From assembly GCA_007121755.1 (NCBI GenBank), contig SKJZ01000249.1, positions 1 to 14,368 of the forward strand: a stretch of 14,368 nt of DNA, given 5' to 3'. A program made the position numbers and the translations under genes. The stretch is from Halorhodospira sp. GTDB taxonomy: Bacteria > Pseudomonadota > Gammaproteobacteria > Nitrococcales > Halorhodospiraceae. The notes beneath the pieces are model-generated. The model ran no database searches. It was given only the letters and a program-made list of their open reading frames with translations, and was not told the DNA's origin. The first letter of the stretch is position 1. Each line of letters opens with the position of its first letter. This document shows positions 1 to 7,440 of the stretch, piece after piece.

Positions 1-693
1 CTGCAGGTCTCCGAATTGCAGGCCCGCGATATCATGATCCCGCGCTCTCAAGTGACGACTCTAGACCGTGACGCGGAGCCGCGGGAGATTCTTCCGACTA
101 TCATCCGCACCGCGTACTCGCGCTTCCCCGTGACCGGTGAGACCAAGGACGATGTCATCGGTATCTTGCTGGCCAAGGATATGCTGCGCCTCTTTTGGGA
201 GAAGGGGGAGAATTTCCGGATCCGTGAACTCTTACGGCCTGTACTGTTCATCCCCGAGAGCAAGCGGCTCGACGCGTTGTTGAAACAGTTTCGGGAGAGC
301 CGCAACCATATGTCCGTGGTGGTGGACGAGTACGGGGGGTTGGCGGGAATCGTCACCATTGAGGACGTGATCGAGCAGATTGTTGGCGAGATCGGAGATG
401 AACACGACTTCGATGAGGCTGCGCCGATCCTCGCGCGCGCCGACGGCACGTGGATCGTCAAGGCGGTGGCTTCGCTGGATGCGTTCAATGAGGAGTTCGG
501 TGTCTCGCTGAACGGGGACGGGCTGGACACCGTGGGTGGCGTGGTGGCGCGGCGGTTCGGTCATGTCCCGCAGCGCGGCGAGCGTGTCTTCCATGCCGGT
601 TTCGAATTCCGGGTCTTGCGCGCCGACAGCCGCAGGATCCATCTGCTGCGAGTGACCCCGGTGGGTGAAGAGGTGCCGGGTGACGAGCGCTGA
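1..693 (+). CDS. corC: CorC/HlyC-type CBS-domain protein (5'-truncated by window edge)
   Basis: The reading frame is open from base 1 (LQVSELQARDIMIPRSQV), so the gene begins upstream and the TTG at 16 is not its start. About 230 residues are visible against roughly 290 in E. coli CorC, so some 60-65 N-terminal residues are missing. Seen: the DIMIPRSQ opening of the first CBS domain, a second CBS domain with ESKRLDALLKQFR, the VVVDEYGGLAGIVTIEDVIEQIVGEIGDE signature in split form (VVDEYGG then GIVTIEDV, about residues 105-130), and a C-terminal CorC_HlyC transporter-associated domain with DTVGGVVARRFGHVP ending in ADSRRIHLL. Family members are cytosolic CBS proteins linked to magnesium and cobalt efflux and membrane-integrity phenotypes; the precise biochemistry is less certain. 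Its stop overlaps the start of lnt, the same corC-lnt order as in E. coli (ybeX-lnt), so the two are probably translationally coupled. Confidence 0.95.
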   Translation: MQVSELQARDIMIPRSQVTTLDRDAEPREILPTIIRTAYSRFPVTGETKDDVIGILLAKDMLRLFWEKGENFRIRELLRPVLFIPESKRLDALLKQFRESRNHMSVVVDEYGGLAGIVTIEDVIEQIVGEIGDEHDFDEAAPILARADGTWIVKAVASLDAFNEEFGVSLNGDGLDTVGGVVARRFGHVPQRGERVFHAGFEFRVLRADSRRIHLLRVTPVGEEVPGDER

Positions 694-2236
694 GGGGGTA
701 GCTGAGGGCGGTTGGTTGCACGCTGCGGCGGCCCGCTTTGGGGTCTTCGCCGCGTTACTGACGGGCGCCGCGCTGCCGCTGGCGTTTTCGCCATTGGATA
801 TCGCTCCGTTGGCGGTCTTTTCCCCCGCCGTCCTTTTCTTGATATTGGCAGCCGCGCCGCGGCGGCGCGCCTTGCAGGCGGCCTATGTCTACGGGGTCGG
901 CTACTTCGGTGTGGGCGTCTCTTGGGTCTTCGTCAGTATTCATGAGTTCGGTGGCAGCGGGCCAGTGATATCCGGCCTGGTGACGGCCGCCTTCGTGTTG
1001 ATGCTGGCGTGCTTTCCGCTGCTCGTGGCCGCAGCGGCTTTGGGCATCGCGCGCTACCGGCGGTTGTCCATGGGGAGCGCGGTGGTCTGCCTGGTGGTGC
1101 TGCCGGCGGCGTGGGTTATGGCCGAGTGGCTGCGGAGTTGGCTGTTCACTGGCTTTCCGTGGGCCCTCATCGGCTATGCGGCCCTGGATACGCCGCTTCA
1201 AGGTTTGGCGACGGTGGTGGGTGTGCCGGGTCTCTCCGCTGTCTTGGTCTGGCTCGCCGGCGGCGTCGCTTGGCTCATCCTGCGGCCGGGGCGGCGGCGG
1301 AGCGCGATATTGGTGGCGGCTGTATCGGGCCTCTTCGCGGCCTCGGTGGCGGCCGACCGGCCCTGGGGCCAGGTGGACGGGGACGCGGTCACCGCAGCGG
1401 TCATCCAGGGCAATATCCCGCAAGATGTGAAGTGGCTGCCTCAGTATCGTGACGCCGTGCGGGGGCAGTATCTCCATCTGACCCAGGAGCGGCTCGGCGC
1501 GGAACTCATCGTGTGGCCCGAGACCGCCATCCCCGAATTCTTCGATCAAGCCGCCGGGGAGTTTCTTGAACCGGTCGGCACGGCGGTCCGGGAGGCTGGC
1601 GGGACGCTGGTGTTGGGCGTGCCTTACGGCGAGCGGGGCGCGGGGCCGATCCATAACAGTATTGCCGCCCTGAACGAGACGCCGGCCTTTTACCACAAGC
1701 GCCACTTGGTGCCTTACGGTGAGTACGTCCCGTTCCGTGATCTCTTCGGACGCAGTCTCGACTTCCTGGGCGCGCCGATGGCCGACTATACGCCCGGTCC
1801 TCCGGCCCGGCCGCTACCGGCCGGGGATCACGTTCTGGGGGCTACCGTCTGCTATGAGGTGGCCTATGCGCGCGCGGTCGCGGCCGCGTTGCCGGAGGCA
1901 CAATTGTTGGTCAATGTCAGCAACGACGCGTGGTTCGGAGACTCCCTCGCGCCTCACCAGCATTTGCAAAAGGCGCGCATGCGGTCGCTGGAGACGCGGC
2001 GCTGGATGGTGCGTGCCACCAATACCGGGATCTCTGCCGTTATCGACCACCGCGGCCGGGTGCGCGCGCGCGCGCCGCAGTTCGAGGCCACCACTCTCGT
2101 CGCGGAGGTTGAGCCACGTGTGGGGACAACGCCCTATGTCGTGCTCGGAGACGCGCCTGTCGTGGGGGCGGCCGCTTTGGCGCTCCTGATAACGGCCGGA
2201 TCGGGGTGGCGGCGGCGGAGCCGGGAACAGGGATAG
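680..2236 (+). CDS. lnt: apolipoprotein N-acyltransferase
   Basis: Lnt transfers an acyl chain from phospholipid to the N-terminal cysteine of diacylated lipoproteins at the periplasmic face of the inner membrane, the last step of lipoprotein maturation. About 518 residues, matching the family (E. coli 512). The N-terminal half has about seven hydrophobic segments, followed by a nitrilase-fold periplasmic domain and one C-terminal membrane helix. The catalytic triad is visible: Glu281 in IVWPETAIPEFF, Lys340 in FYHKRHLVPYGEYVPF and Cys391 in GATVCYEVAY, close to E267/K335/C387 of E. coli. I chose GTG 680 because AAGAGG lies six bases upstream; GTG 665 is in frame but lacks a ribosome site. 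The start overlaps the corC stop by 14 bases. The C-terminus is arginine-rich (WRRRSREQG). Identification is firm; only the start is uncertain. Confidence 0.96.
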   Translation: MTSAEGVAEGGWLHAAAARFGVFAALLTGAALPLAFSPLDIAPLAVFSPAVLFLILAAAPRRRALQAAYVYGVGYFGVGVSWVFVSIHEFGGSGPVISGLVTAAFVLMLACFPLLVAAAALGIARYRRLSMGSAVVCLVVLPAAWVMAEWLRSWLFTGFPWALIGYAALDTPLQGLATVVGVPGLSAVLVWLAGGVAWLILRPGRRRSAILVAAVSGLFAASVAADRPWGQVDGDAVTAAVIQGNIPQDVKWLPQYRDAVRGQYLHLTQERLGAELIVWPETAIPEFFDQAAGEFLEPVGTAVREAGGTLVLGVPYGERGAGPIHNSIAALNETPAFYHKRHLVPYGEYVPFRDLFGRSLDFLGAPMADYTPGPPARPLPAGDHVLGATVCYEVAYARAVAAALPEAQLLVNVSNDAWFGDSLAPHQHLQKARMRSLETRRWMVRATNTGISAVIDHRGRVRARAPQFEATTLVAEVEPRVGTTPYVVLGDAPVVGAAALALLITAGSGWRRRSREQG

Positions 2237-2243
2237 CGGGAAG

Positions 2244-2816
2244 ATGGCGCGCTCCCTGGGGTTCGCGAATAGCGTGACAGGTATGTTGGTTCGCCCCGGG
2301 CGGACGCTGCACGTTTGGCGTCGTGCGAACTTGCCCGCGTGGCGGGTTCTGTTCGGATTCACCATCCCGGTGCTGCTGGGCAGTGTGCTCTTGTCCGGTG
2401 TCGCCCACGAAATCATTCCGCAAGACGCCCCGTTGAAGGCCCGTCACCTTCCCGTGCCCTATGCGGTCTACAGCGGCTTGACGCAGCTGCTCGGCGTGCT
2501 GGCGATGGCCGCGGCGGCCCACTATCTGTGCCGCATGTACCACGGGGCATCACGATTCGGGAGCGCCCTGGCGGCTGTCTCACTCGCCTTAGTGCCGGCG
2601 TGGCTCGCCAACGTAGTGGCGGCGTTGCCGTGGCCTTACGGGGCGTATACGGCCTTGGCCTTGATCCTTTACAGCGTGGGGCTGCTCTACGCCGCCTTCG
2701 CGGTGGTCCTCGGCGTGCGCAGCGGCTACCGGTTCAGCCATCTCTTTATGACTTTGGCCTTCGCCGCGTCGGTGGCCTTCGTCTTCGGGTGGCTGGGTGC
2801 GGCCTTCCTACCGTAG
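2244..2816 (+). CDS. YIP1-family integral membrane protein (function unknown)
   Basis: A 190-residue, strongly hydrophobic protein. After about 35 residues containing a basic segment (RPGRTLHVWRRAN) there are five predicted membrane segments, roughly residues 35-57, 72-95, 105-127, 132-154 and 165-188. The layout and the repeated small-residue helices fit the bacterial Yip1 / DUF1282 group, whose role is not established. It starts seven bases after the lnt stop with a weak GGGAAG just before ATG, so it probably belongs to the corC-lnt transcript. The context (lipoprotein maturation and ion homeostasis) suggests an envelope role but no specific function. Its last nine bases overlap the 3' end of the convergent HAD gene. 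The coding call is firm; the family is assigned from topology and general resemblance. Confidence 0.75.
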   Translation: MARSLGFANSVTGMLVRPGRTLHVWRRANLPAWRVLFGFTIPVLLGSVLLSGVAHEIIPQDAPLKARHLPVPYAVYSGLTQLLGVLAMAAAAHYLCRMYHGASRFGSALAAVSLALVPAWLANVVAALPWPYGAYTALALILYSVGLLYAAFAVVLGVRSGYRFSHLFMTLAFAASVAFVFGWLGAAFLP

Positions 2817-3461
2817 CGATATCACCGGCCAGCCACGCTCTTTGGCTTCCCGCCGGAGGGCGTTGTCGGGGTCGACGGCGACGGGGTGCTCGACTTCCCG
2901 CAGGAGCGGCAGGTCGTTGAGAGAGTCACTGTAGAACCAGCGTTCCGTTTCGGCGAGCCCTTCGGTAGCCAGCCAATGCCGGACGGCGACCACCTTGCCT
3001 TCCTGGAAGGTAGGGGTGCCGACATGGCGGCCGGTGTAGCGTCCGCCGCGGCGTTCCGGTTCCGTGGCCAGGAGCGTTTCGATCCCGAGGCGCTCCACAA
3101 TCGGTTCGGTGACAAAGCGGTTGGTCGCGGTGACCACCGCGAGCCGGTCTCCCCGGTCGCGGTGCCTTTGGATCAAGTCCCGGCCGGCTTCCAGGATAAG
3201 CGGTTCAATCCACTCCCGGATAAACTCTTCGCGCCATTCGAGAAGCACGTCTTCGTCATGCTCCGCGAGAGGGCGCAGCGCAAAGGCGAGGAAGAGATCG
3301 ATATCGAGGGTTCCGGCCTCGTACTCCCGGTAGAAGCGCTCGTTCTCCGCCGCGAAGGTCTCGGAGTCCACGCCTCCCACGGCCACTAGATAGTCACCCC
3401 AGAGCCGGTCGCTGTCGCCGGCGATCAAGGTGTTGTCCAGGTCGAAAAGCGCCACTTGCAT
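2808..3461 (-). CDS. HAD-IB family phosphatase (phosphoserine-phosphatase-like)
   Basis: A 217-residue soluble HAD hydrolase. Motif I is at the N-terminus (ALFDLDNTL, nucleophile Asp7 and acid/base Asp9). Motif II is the threonine in VVTATNRF, a lysine follows in QEGKVVAV, and motif IV is FYSDSLNDLPLL with Asp179 and Asp183. An alpha-helical C1-type cap lies between motifs I and II (about residues 15-85). These features place it in subfamily IB, near SerB-like and CicA-like phosphatases. Two ATG codons are adjacent (3464 and 3461); the second is five bases from GGGGAG and is preferred. It is transcribed divergently from rppH. The homologous gene beside rppH-ptsP in Pseudomonas aeruginosa (PA0335) has, as I recall, been reported as a histidinol-phosphate phosphatase. 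That is a plausible but unproven substrate here. Confidence 0.9.
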   Translation of the reverse strand: MQVALFDLDNTLIAGDSDRLWGDYLVAVGGVDSETFAAENERFYREYEAGTLDIDLFLAFALRPLAEHDEDVLLEWREEFIREWIEPLILEAGRDLIQRHRDRGDRLAVVTATNRFVTEPIVERLGIETLLATEPERRGGRYTGRHVGTPTFQEGKVVAVRHWLATEGLAETERWFYSDSLNDLPLLREVEHPVAVDPDNALRREAKERGWPVISLR

Positions 3462-3506
3462 CATAGCTCCCCGGCCCCGAGATCAGGGCGATCCTTTAAA
3501 GAAGGC

Positions 3507-3515
3507 TGGTATTAT
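3507..3515 (+). promoter_or_regulatory. candidate extended -10 promoter for rppH-ptsP
   Basis: TG-G-TATTAT is an extended -10 element: TG at 3507-3508 and TATTAT at 3510-3515, five of six matches to TATAAT. No convincing -35 box is visible, which extended -10 promoters tolerate. It lies 118 bases before the preferred rppH ATG, in the 171-base gap between the divergent HAD and rppH genes, giving a leader of roughly 110 bases. A second, weaker hexamer (GATAAT, 3608-3613) is too close to the start codon for a clear interpretation. Confidence 0.4.
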
Positions 3516-3632
3516 AGAGATAACGCTCTGATTGAGAAGAACGTTGTTTGTCTATCCACAGTAGGCTGCATTGTCCCCACCGTCGCGGATGTGGAACAAT
3601 ACGGTAGGATAATACGGGAGGGGGTGAGCCGA

Positions 3633-4172
3633 ATGGTCGACGCTGACGGCTTCAGGCCGAACGTCGGAATCATCCTCGCCAATCGAGATGGCCGGGTGCT
3701 TTGGGCGCGCCGGGTTGGCCAGGACGCTTGGCAGTTTCCTCAGGGGGGCATTGAGCCCGACGAATCTCCGCTGGAAGCGCTTTACCGTGAACTCGGCGAG
3801 GAGGTTGGGCTTGCCGCCTCGGACGTCCAGGTGGTGGGGGCGACTCGCCGGTGGCTGCGCTATAAGCTTCCACGCCATATGCTGCGGCGGCGAGGGGGCC
3901 GGTGCATCGGTCAGAAGCAGATATGGTTCCTGCTGCGGTTGTTGGCCGATGACGGGCACGTGCGGCTCGATGCCTGCCCCAAACCCGAATTCGACTATTG
4001 GCGCTGGGTCGATTACTGGCATCCGGCGCGGGAGGTCATATTCTTTAAGCGGCGTGTCTACCGCCAGGCTTTGCAAGAGCTGTCGGGCTTTTTGAACGGC
4101 GGGTCGAACCGCCCAGAGCCGTCCGCGGCCGGTGAGGCCATCCCGCCGGCAGTACGCCGGCCGCTGCGCTAA
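3633..4172 (+). CDS. rppH: RNA pyrophosphohydrolase (Nudix)
   Basis: RppH removes pyrophosphate from the 5' triphosphate end of mRNAs and so triggers RNase E decay. 179 residues, close to E. coli RppH (176). The protein begins MVDADGFRPNVGIILANRDG, aligning with the MIDDDGYRPNVGIV start known for the family. The Nudix box is complete around residues 39-61: GGIEPDESPLEALYRELGEE followed by VGL, containing the REL-x-EE metal-binding helix. Downstream motifs KQIWFLLRL and FDYWRWVDYWHP are also typical. The frame stays open upstream to 3456, but homology begins at ATG 3633 with GGTGAG just before it, and the likely promoter lies inside the upstream open stretch. The C-terminal 20 or so residues (from about GGSNRPEPS) look like a disordered tail. 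ptsP follows at nine bases, a conserved arrangement. Confidence 0.95.
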   Translation: MVDADGFRPNVGIILANRDGRVLWARRVGQDAWQFPQGGIEPDESPLEALYRELGEEVGLAASDVQVVGATRRWLRYKLPRHMLRRRGGRCIGQKQIWFLLRLLADDGHVRLDACPKPEFDYWRWVDYWHPAREVIFFKRRVYRQALQELSGFLNGGSNRPEPSAAGEAIPPAVRRPLR

Positions 4173-4181
4173 GGGGCGGTT

Positions 4182-6449
4182 ATGCTCGAGACCCTTCACC
4201 GCGTATCCCGCGAGGTCAATGACGCACCGGGGCTGCCCGAGGCCCTGCGCATCATTGTCAACCGAGTCGCCGATTCCATGTCGGTCGATGTCTGTTCGGT
4301 CTACTTGCTCGATCCCGAGACCGGCGATTTTGTCCTTATGGATACCCGCGGCCTCTATCCGGAGGCGGTGGGCCAGGTGCGGTTGCGGCCGTCCGAGGGG
4401 CTTGTCGGTCTGGTGGCCGAGCGCGAGGAGCCGATCAACCTGGAGAATGCGCCCCGGCACTCCCGCTTCCGGTACTTCCCCGAGACCGGTGAGGAGCGCT
4501 TCGGCTCGTTCCTCGGCGTGCCCATTATCCATTACCGTCACGTGCTGGGGGTGCTCGTTGTCCAGCAGCGGGACCAACGCCGTTTCGAGGAGGATGAGGT
4601 GGCGTTCCTCGTGACGCTGGCGGCCCAGTTGGCGGGCGCGATCGCCCATGCCCGGGCCAGTGGGGGGATCGACGGGCTCGACAGCGGTTCGGTTGTGGAG
4701 GGCGGGCGCGCGCTCAACGGCCTTCCCGGGTCGCCCGGTGTGGCAGTCGGTACCGCCATGGTCTCTTATGTCCACGCCGATCTTGACGCCATTCCCGATC
4801 GCGAACCGGTGGATGTCGCCGAGGAGGTCAAGGCGTTTCGCGAGGCCGTCGAGCTTGTGAAGGAGAAGTTCAAGGAGCTGGGCAGTCAATTGGCAGGCGC
4901 TGTCTCTCCGGATGAGCAGATGCTTTTCGATGTCTACCTGCGGATGCTGGAAGGGGACAGCCTCGTTCGCGAGACTGTGGAGCGCATCGAGGCCGGCAAT
5001 TGGGCGCCGGGCGCTCTGCGGCAGGTAATCGCGGAGCATGTGCGGGTCTTTGAGGAGATGGATGACCCGTACCTGCGTGAACGGGCCAGCGACATTCGCG
5101 ATCTGGGACGGCGCATCTTGAGCCGTTTGCGCGAGGAGCCGCGCCGGGCGCGGGAGGTTCCGGAGAACGCGGTGTTGATCGGCAAAGAGGTGAGCGCCTC
5201 TCAGTTGGCGGAGGTGCCGCGTGAGCGATTGGTGGGGGTCATCTCCGCAACCGGGTCGCGTAACTCCCATGTGGCGATTTTGGCGCGGGCGCTGGGTGTT
5301 CCGGCGGTGATGGGGGTGGACGATCTACGGACCCGCCGGCTCGACGGCCGAGATGTGATTGTCGACGGTTATTCGGGACGGTTCTACATCGATCCTTCCT
5401 CCACAGTGACGCAGGAATACCTGCGGTTGATGCAGGATGAACAGGAGTTTTCGGAGGAGTTGCAGGCGTTGCGTGACCAGCCGGCAATGACTCCGGACGG
5501 GCACCGGATGGCCCTTTACGCGAATACCGGTCTGATCTCCGATATCAATCTCTCGCTGGCCGCCGGCTGTGACGGTATCGGTTTGCACCGGACCGAGTTC
5601 CCGTTTCTGATTCGGGATCGGTTCCCCGGTGAGGAGGAGCAGGCGGCGCTTTACCGCAAGGTTCTGGAGCAGTTCAAAGACCGGCCGGCGGTGTTGCGAA
5701 CATTGGATGTGGGTGGCGATAAGTCGCTGGCCTACTTCCCGGTGCATGAAGAGAACCCGTTCCTGGGATGGCGCGGGATTCGGCTGACACTGGACCACCC
5801 GGAGATCTTCCTAACCCAACTGCGGGCGATGCTGCGCGCGAATGTGGGTTTGAACAATCTTCAGGTCTTGCTGCCCATGGTCAGCAGGCTTCAGGAACTG
5901 GAGGATGCCCGGCGCCTCCTCGCGCGGGCACGGGAGGAGTTGGCTGAGGACGGGGTGGACACCGTTATGCCGCCGCTCGGAATCATGGTGGAGGTGCCGG
6001 CGACGGTCTATCAGATCGACCGCTACTGTGAGCGAGCCGATTTTCTCTCCGTCGGCACGAATGACTTGACGCAGTACTTACTGGCCGTGGATCGGAACAA
6101 CAGCCAAGTGGCGGGGCTCTATGACGAGATGCATCCGTCGGTGCTCCGCTCCATCCAGGAGATCGCGTTGGCGGGGCGCCGCCACAAACGCCGTGTGACG
6201 GTCTGCGGCGGCATGGCCGGAGATCCCGTCGGCGCGATCTTTCTCATGGGTATCGGTGTGGAGGGGCTTTCGATGAGTGTCTCCAGTCTGCTGCGTATCA
6301 AGTGGGTGGTGCGATGCATTCCGGTGGCCCGGGCGTCGGAGTTGGCCAGCCGGGCATTGGAAATGGACTCGCCGGAGGAGGTGCGCGGTCTGTTCAATGC
6401 CGTGCTCGACGAGTACAAGCTCGGGAGCTTGATTCGAGCCGGTAAGTGA
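4182..6449 (+). CDS. ptsP: nitrogen-PTS phosphoenolpyruvate-protein phosphotransferase (EI-Ntr)
   Basis: PtsP takes phosphate from PEP and passes it to NPr and then EIIA-Ntr, a regulatory relay controlling potassium, nitrogen and envelope processes. 755 residues (E. coli 748). Domains: GAF sensor at about 1-155 (VCSVYLLD, EPINLENAPRHSRF, FLGVPIIHYRHVLGVLVVQQ), EI N-terminal HPr-binding and swivel region at about 175-385 with the phospho-accepting His363 in TGSRNSHVAILARALGVP, and a PEP-binding barrel at about 420-735 (GIGLHRTEFPFL, RTLDVGGDKSLAYFP, ENPFLGWRGIRLTL, LSVGTNDLTQY). The active-site cysteine motif reads VCGGMAGDP, where related proteins I remember have CGEMAGDP; this substitution is noted separately. 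AAGGGG overlapping the rppH stop, five bases before ATG, serves as ribosome site. No NPr or EIIA gene is in the window. Confidence 0.96.
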   Translation: MLETLHRVSREVNDAPGLPEALRIIVNRVADSMSVDVCSVYLLDPETGDFVLMDTRGLYPEAVGQVRLRPSEGLVGLVAEREEPINLENAPRHSRFRYFPETGEERFGSFLGVPIIHYRHVLGVLVVQQRDQRRFEEDEVAFLVTLAAQLAGAIAHARASGGIDGLDSGSVVEGGRALNGLPGSPGVAVGTAMVSYVHADLDAIPDREPVDVAEEVKAFREAVELVKEKFKELGSQLAGAVSPDEQMLFDVYLRMLEGDSLVRETVERIEAGNWAPGALRQVIAEHVRVFEEMDDPYLRERASDIRDLGRRILSRLREEPRRAREVPENAVLIGKEVSASQLAEVPRERLVGVISATGSRNSHVAILARALGVPAVMGVDDLRTRRLDGRDVIVDGYSGRFYIDPSSTVTQEYLRLMQDEQEFSEELQALRDQPAMTPDGHRMALYANTGLISDINLSLAAGCDGIGLHRTEFPFLIRDRFPGEEEQAALYRKVLEQFKDRPAVLRTLDVGGDKSLAYFPVHEENPFLGWRGIRLTLDHPEIFLTQLRAMLRANVGLNNLQVLLPMVSRLQELEDARRLLARAREELAEDGVDTVMPPLGIMVEVPATVYQIDRYCERADFLSVGTNDLTQYLLAVDRNNSQVAGLYDEMHPSVLRSIQEIALAGRRHKRRVTVCGGMAGDPVGAIFLMGIGVEGLSMSVSSLLRIKWVVRCIPVARASELASRALEMDSPEEVRGLFNAVLDEYKLGSLIRAGK

Positions 6450-6505
6450 GTGGGCCGTGAAGGGCTGATCGGCGGTCGGGGGCGGCAGGCCCTAAATCTT
6501 GGCAA

Positions 6506-6534
6506 TTGACAATAAGTCGCATTTGCGATTAGCT
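6506..6534 (+). promoter_or_regulatory. candidate bfd promoter with Fur-box-like overlap
   Basis: A perfect TTGACA (6506-6511) lies 49 bases before the bfd ATG. A usable -10 is poor (TTAGCT at 6529-6534, 17-bp spacing). Bases 6508-6526 match the 19-base Fur consensus GATAATGATAATCATTATC at 11 positions by my count, overlapping the -35 box. Iron control of bfd is common, which makes this biologically sensible, but the match is only moderate and was found by eye. Confidence 0.35.
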
Positions 6535-6560
6535 GGTAACGATACAAGAGGATCGTTGCC

Positions 6561-6785
6561 ATGTATGTTTGTCTATGCCAGGGCATTACCGACCGCCAGA
6601 TCCGCGAGGCGATCTGTTCCGGCTGTTCTTCGATGTGTGAACTCCGTTCGCGGCTCAAGGTTTGCTCGGACTGCGGCAAGTGCGCCGGTGCGGTGGAGGC
6701 GCTGTTGGCGGAGTGCGGAGGAGGGCCGGGCGCAGCGCACGGCCGGCCCGCGGAGGGGGCGGGGCCGTGCTCGGTCAGGCCGTGA
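6561..6785 (+). CDS. bfd: bacterioferritin-associated ferredoxin
   Basis: Bfd is a small [2Fe-2S] protein that docks on bacterioferritin and donates electrons to its heme so that stored iron is released. 74 residues. The opening MYVCLCQGITDRQIREAI is nearly the family consensus. The cluster ligands are Cys4, Cys6, Cys38 and Cys41 (CxC, then CGKC), the same numbers as in E. coli Bfd. Extra cysteines occur at 19, 22, 26 and 35 and near the C-terminus. The tail beyond about residue 53 (GGGPGAAHGRPAEG) is glycine/proline-rich and makes the protein longer than the 64-residue E. coli form; it may be disordered. AGAGGA lies eight bases before ATG. bfr starts 75 bases downstream on the same strand, so co-transcription is likely. 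Confidence 0.93.
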   Translation: MYVCLCQGITDRQIREAICSGCSSMCELRSRLKVCSDCGKCAGAVEALLAECGGGPGAAHGRPAEGAGPCSVRP

Positions 6786-6860
6786 GCCGCATAGGGAGCG
6801 GGCTTTCGACCCCCGCAAAGTGCTACGCTTGAAGCATAAGAATCGACCAGGAGATCTACT

Positions 6861-7340
6861 ATGAAGGGCGATCAGAAGGTAATCGAATACTTGAACCGTG
6901 CGCTTCGCAAGGAGTTGACGGCGATCAGCCAGTACTTCCTTCACTCCCGTTTGGCTGACGATTGGGGGTTTGCGAAGCTCTCGAAGAAGGAGTACGCAGA
7001 GTCCATCGATGAGATGCGTCACGCGGATGAGTTCATCCAGCGCATCCTTTTTCTCGGTGGGCTGCCCAACCTCCAAGAGTTGGAGAAGCTTCGTATCGGC
7101 GAGAACGTACGCGAGGTTTTCGAGTGTGATCTGGCCGGGGAGTACGACGGCCTCGAGCTCTATCGGGAGGCCGTGGCCCACTGTGAATCGGTGAAGGACT
7201 ACGCCACCCGCGACCTCTTCGCCAAGATCATCGCCGACGAGGAAGGTCACGCCGATTCGCTGGAGACCCAGATCGAGTTGATGGACCGGGTTGGGGAGCA
7301 GAACTATCTGCAGACCTTGATGGGAGACGACGCCGAATAG
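6861..7340 (+). CDS. bfr: bacterioferritin (heme-containing, ferroxidase-competent)
   Basis: Bfr assembles into a 24-subunit cage that oxidises Fe(II) and stores it as mineral, with heme between subunit pairs. 159 residues (E. coli 158), aligning without visible gaps to E. coli Bfr. All ferroxidase ligands are present at the E. coli positions: Glu18, Glu51, His54, Glu94, Glu127 and His130. Met52, the axial heme ligand, is present (ESIDEMRHAD), so this is the catalytic, heme-binding subunit type. AGGAG precedes ATG by seven bases. It follows bfd, the electron donor for iron release; no second bfr copy is seen. A GC-rich palindrome begins immediately after the stop codon. Confidence 0.97.
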   Translation: MKGDQKVIEYLNRALRKELTAISQYFLHSRLADDWGFAKLSKKEYAESIDEMRHADEFIQRILFLGGLPNLQELEKLRIGENVREVFECDLAGEYDGLELYREAVAHCESVKDYATRDLFAKIIADEEGHADSLETQIELMDRVGEQNYLQTLMGDDAE

Positions 7341-7428
7341 GGGTGCGCCGCCACGCCCCCGGCAGCCTGGGCGCCCGCCACGGTGCGCCTAGGCTGCCGG
7401 GGGCGTGTCCGGTGGGCTGGGCGCACCC
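7341..7428. repeat. nested 88-bp inverted repeat between convergent bfr and hemJ
   Basis: The inner arms are 23 bases, 7352-7374 and 7385-7407, complementary except for one position that can form G-U, with a 10-base loop. An outer pair, GGGTGCGCC (7341-7349) and GGCGCACCC (7420-7428), is perfectly complementary. The structure fills the gap between the bfr stop and the hemJ stop (7441). Position suggests a bidirectional transcription terminator, but neither strand has a T-run after the arms, so it does not look like a classical intrinsic terminator. It may instead act as a transcript-end stabiliser or belong to a repeat family. Confidence 0.8.
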
Positions 7429-7440
7429 GGGCGGTTAATA

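Noticed and set aside
1..6. CTGCAG (a PstI site) at the very start of the window
   Set aside because: A six-base site at the edge is probably coincidental; the CorC frame continues through it, so it is no evidence for a joint.
755..1705. A 316-codon minus-strand open frame inside lnt
   Set aside because: Shadow of lnt: low-complexity Arg/Gln/His/Pro translation with no domain, fully covered by a well-supported gene.
3552..5270. A 572-codon open frame on the minus strand opposite rppH and ptsP
   Set aside because: It lies antisense to two genes with complete catalytic motifs, its translation has no recognisable domain and is rich in His, Arg, Pro and Leu. High GC content commonly opens such shadow frames.
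6450..6500. A possible terminator hairpin after ptsP (AGGGCTG ... CAGGCCCT)
   Set aside because: The stem is short with a bulge and no T-run follows.
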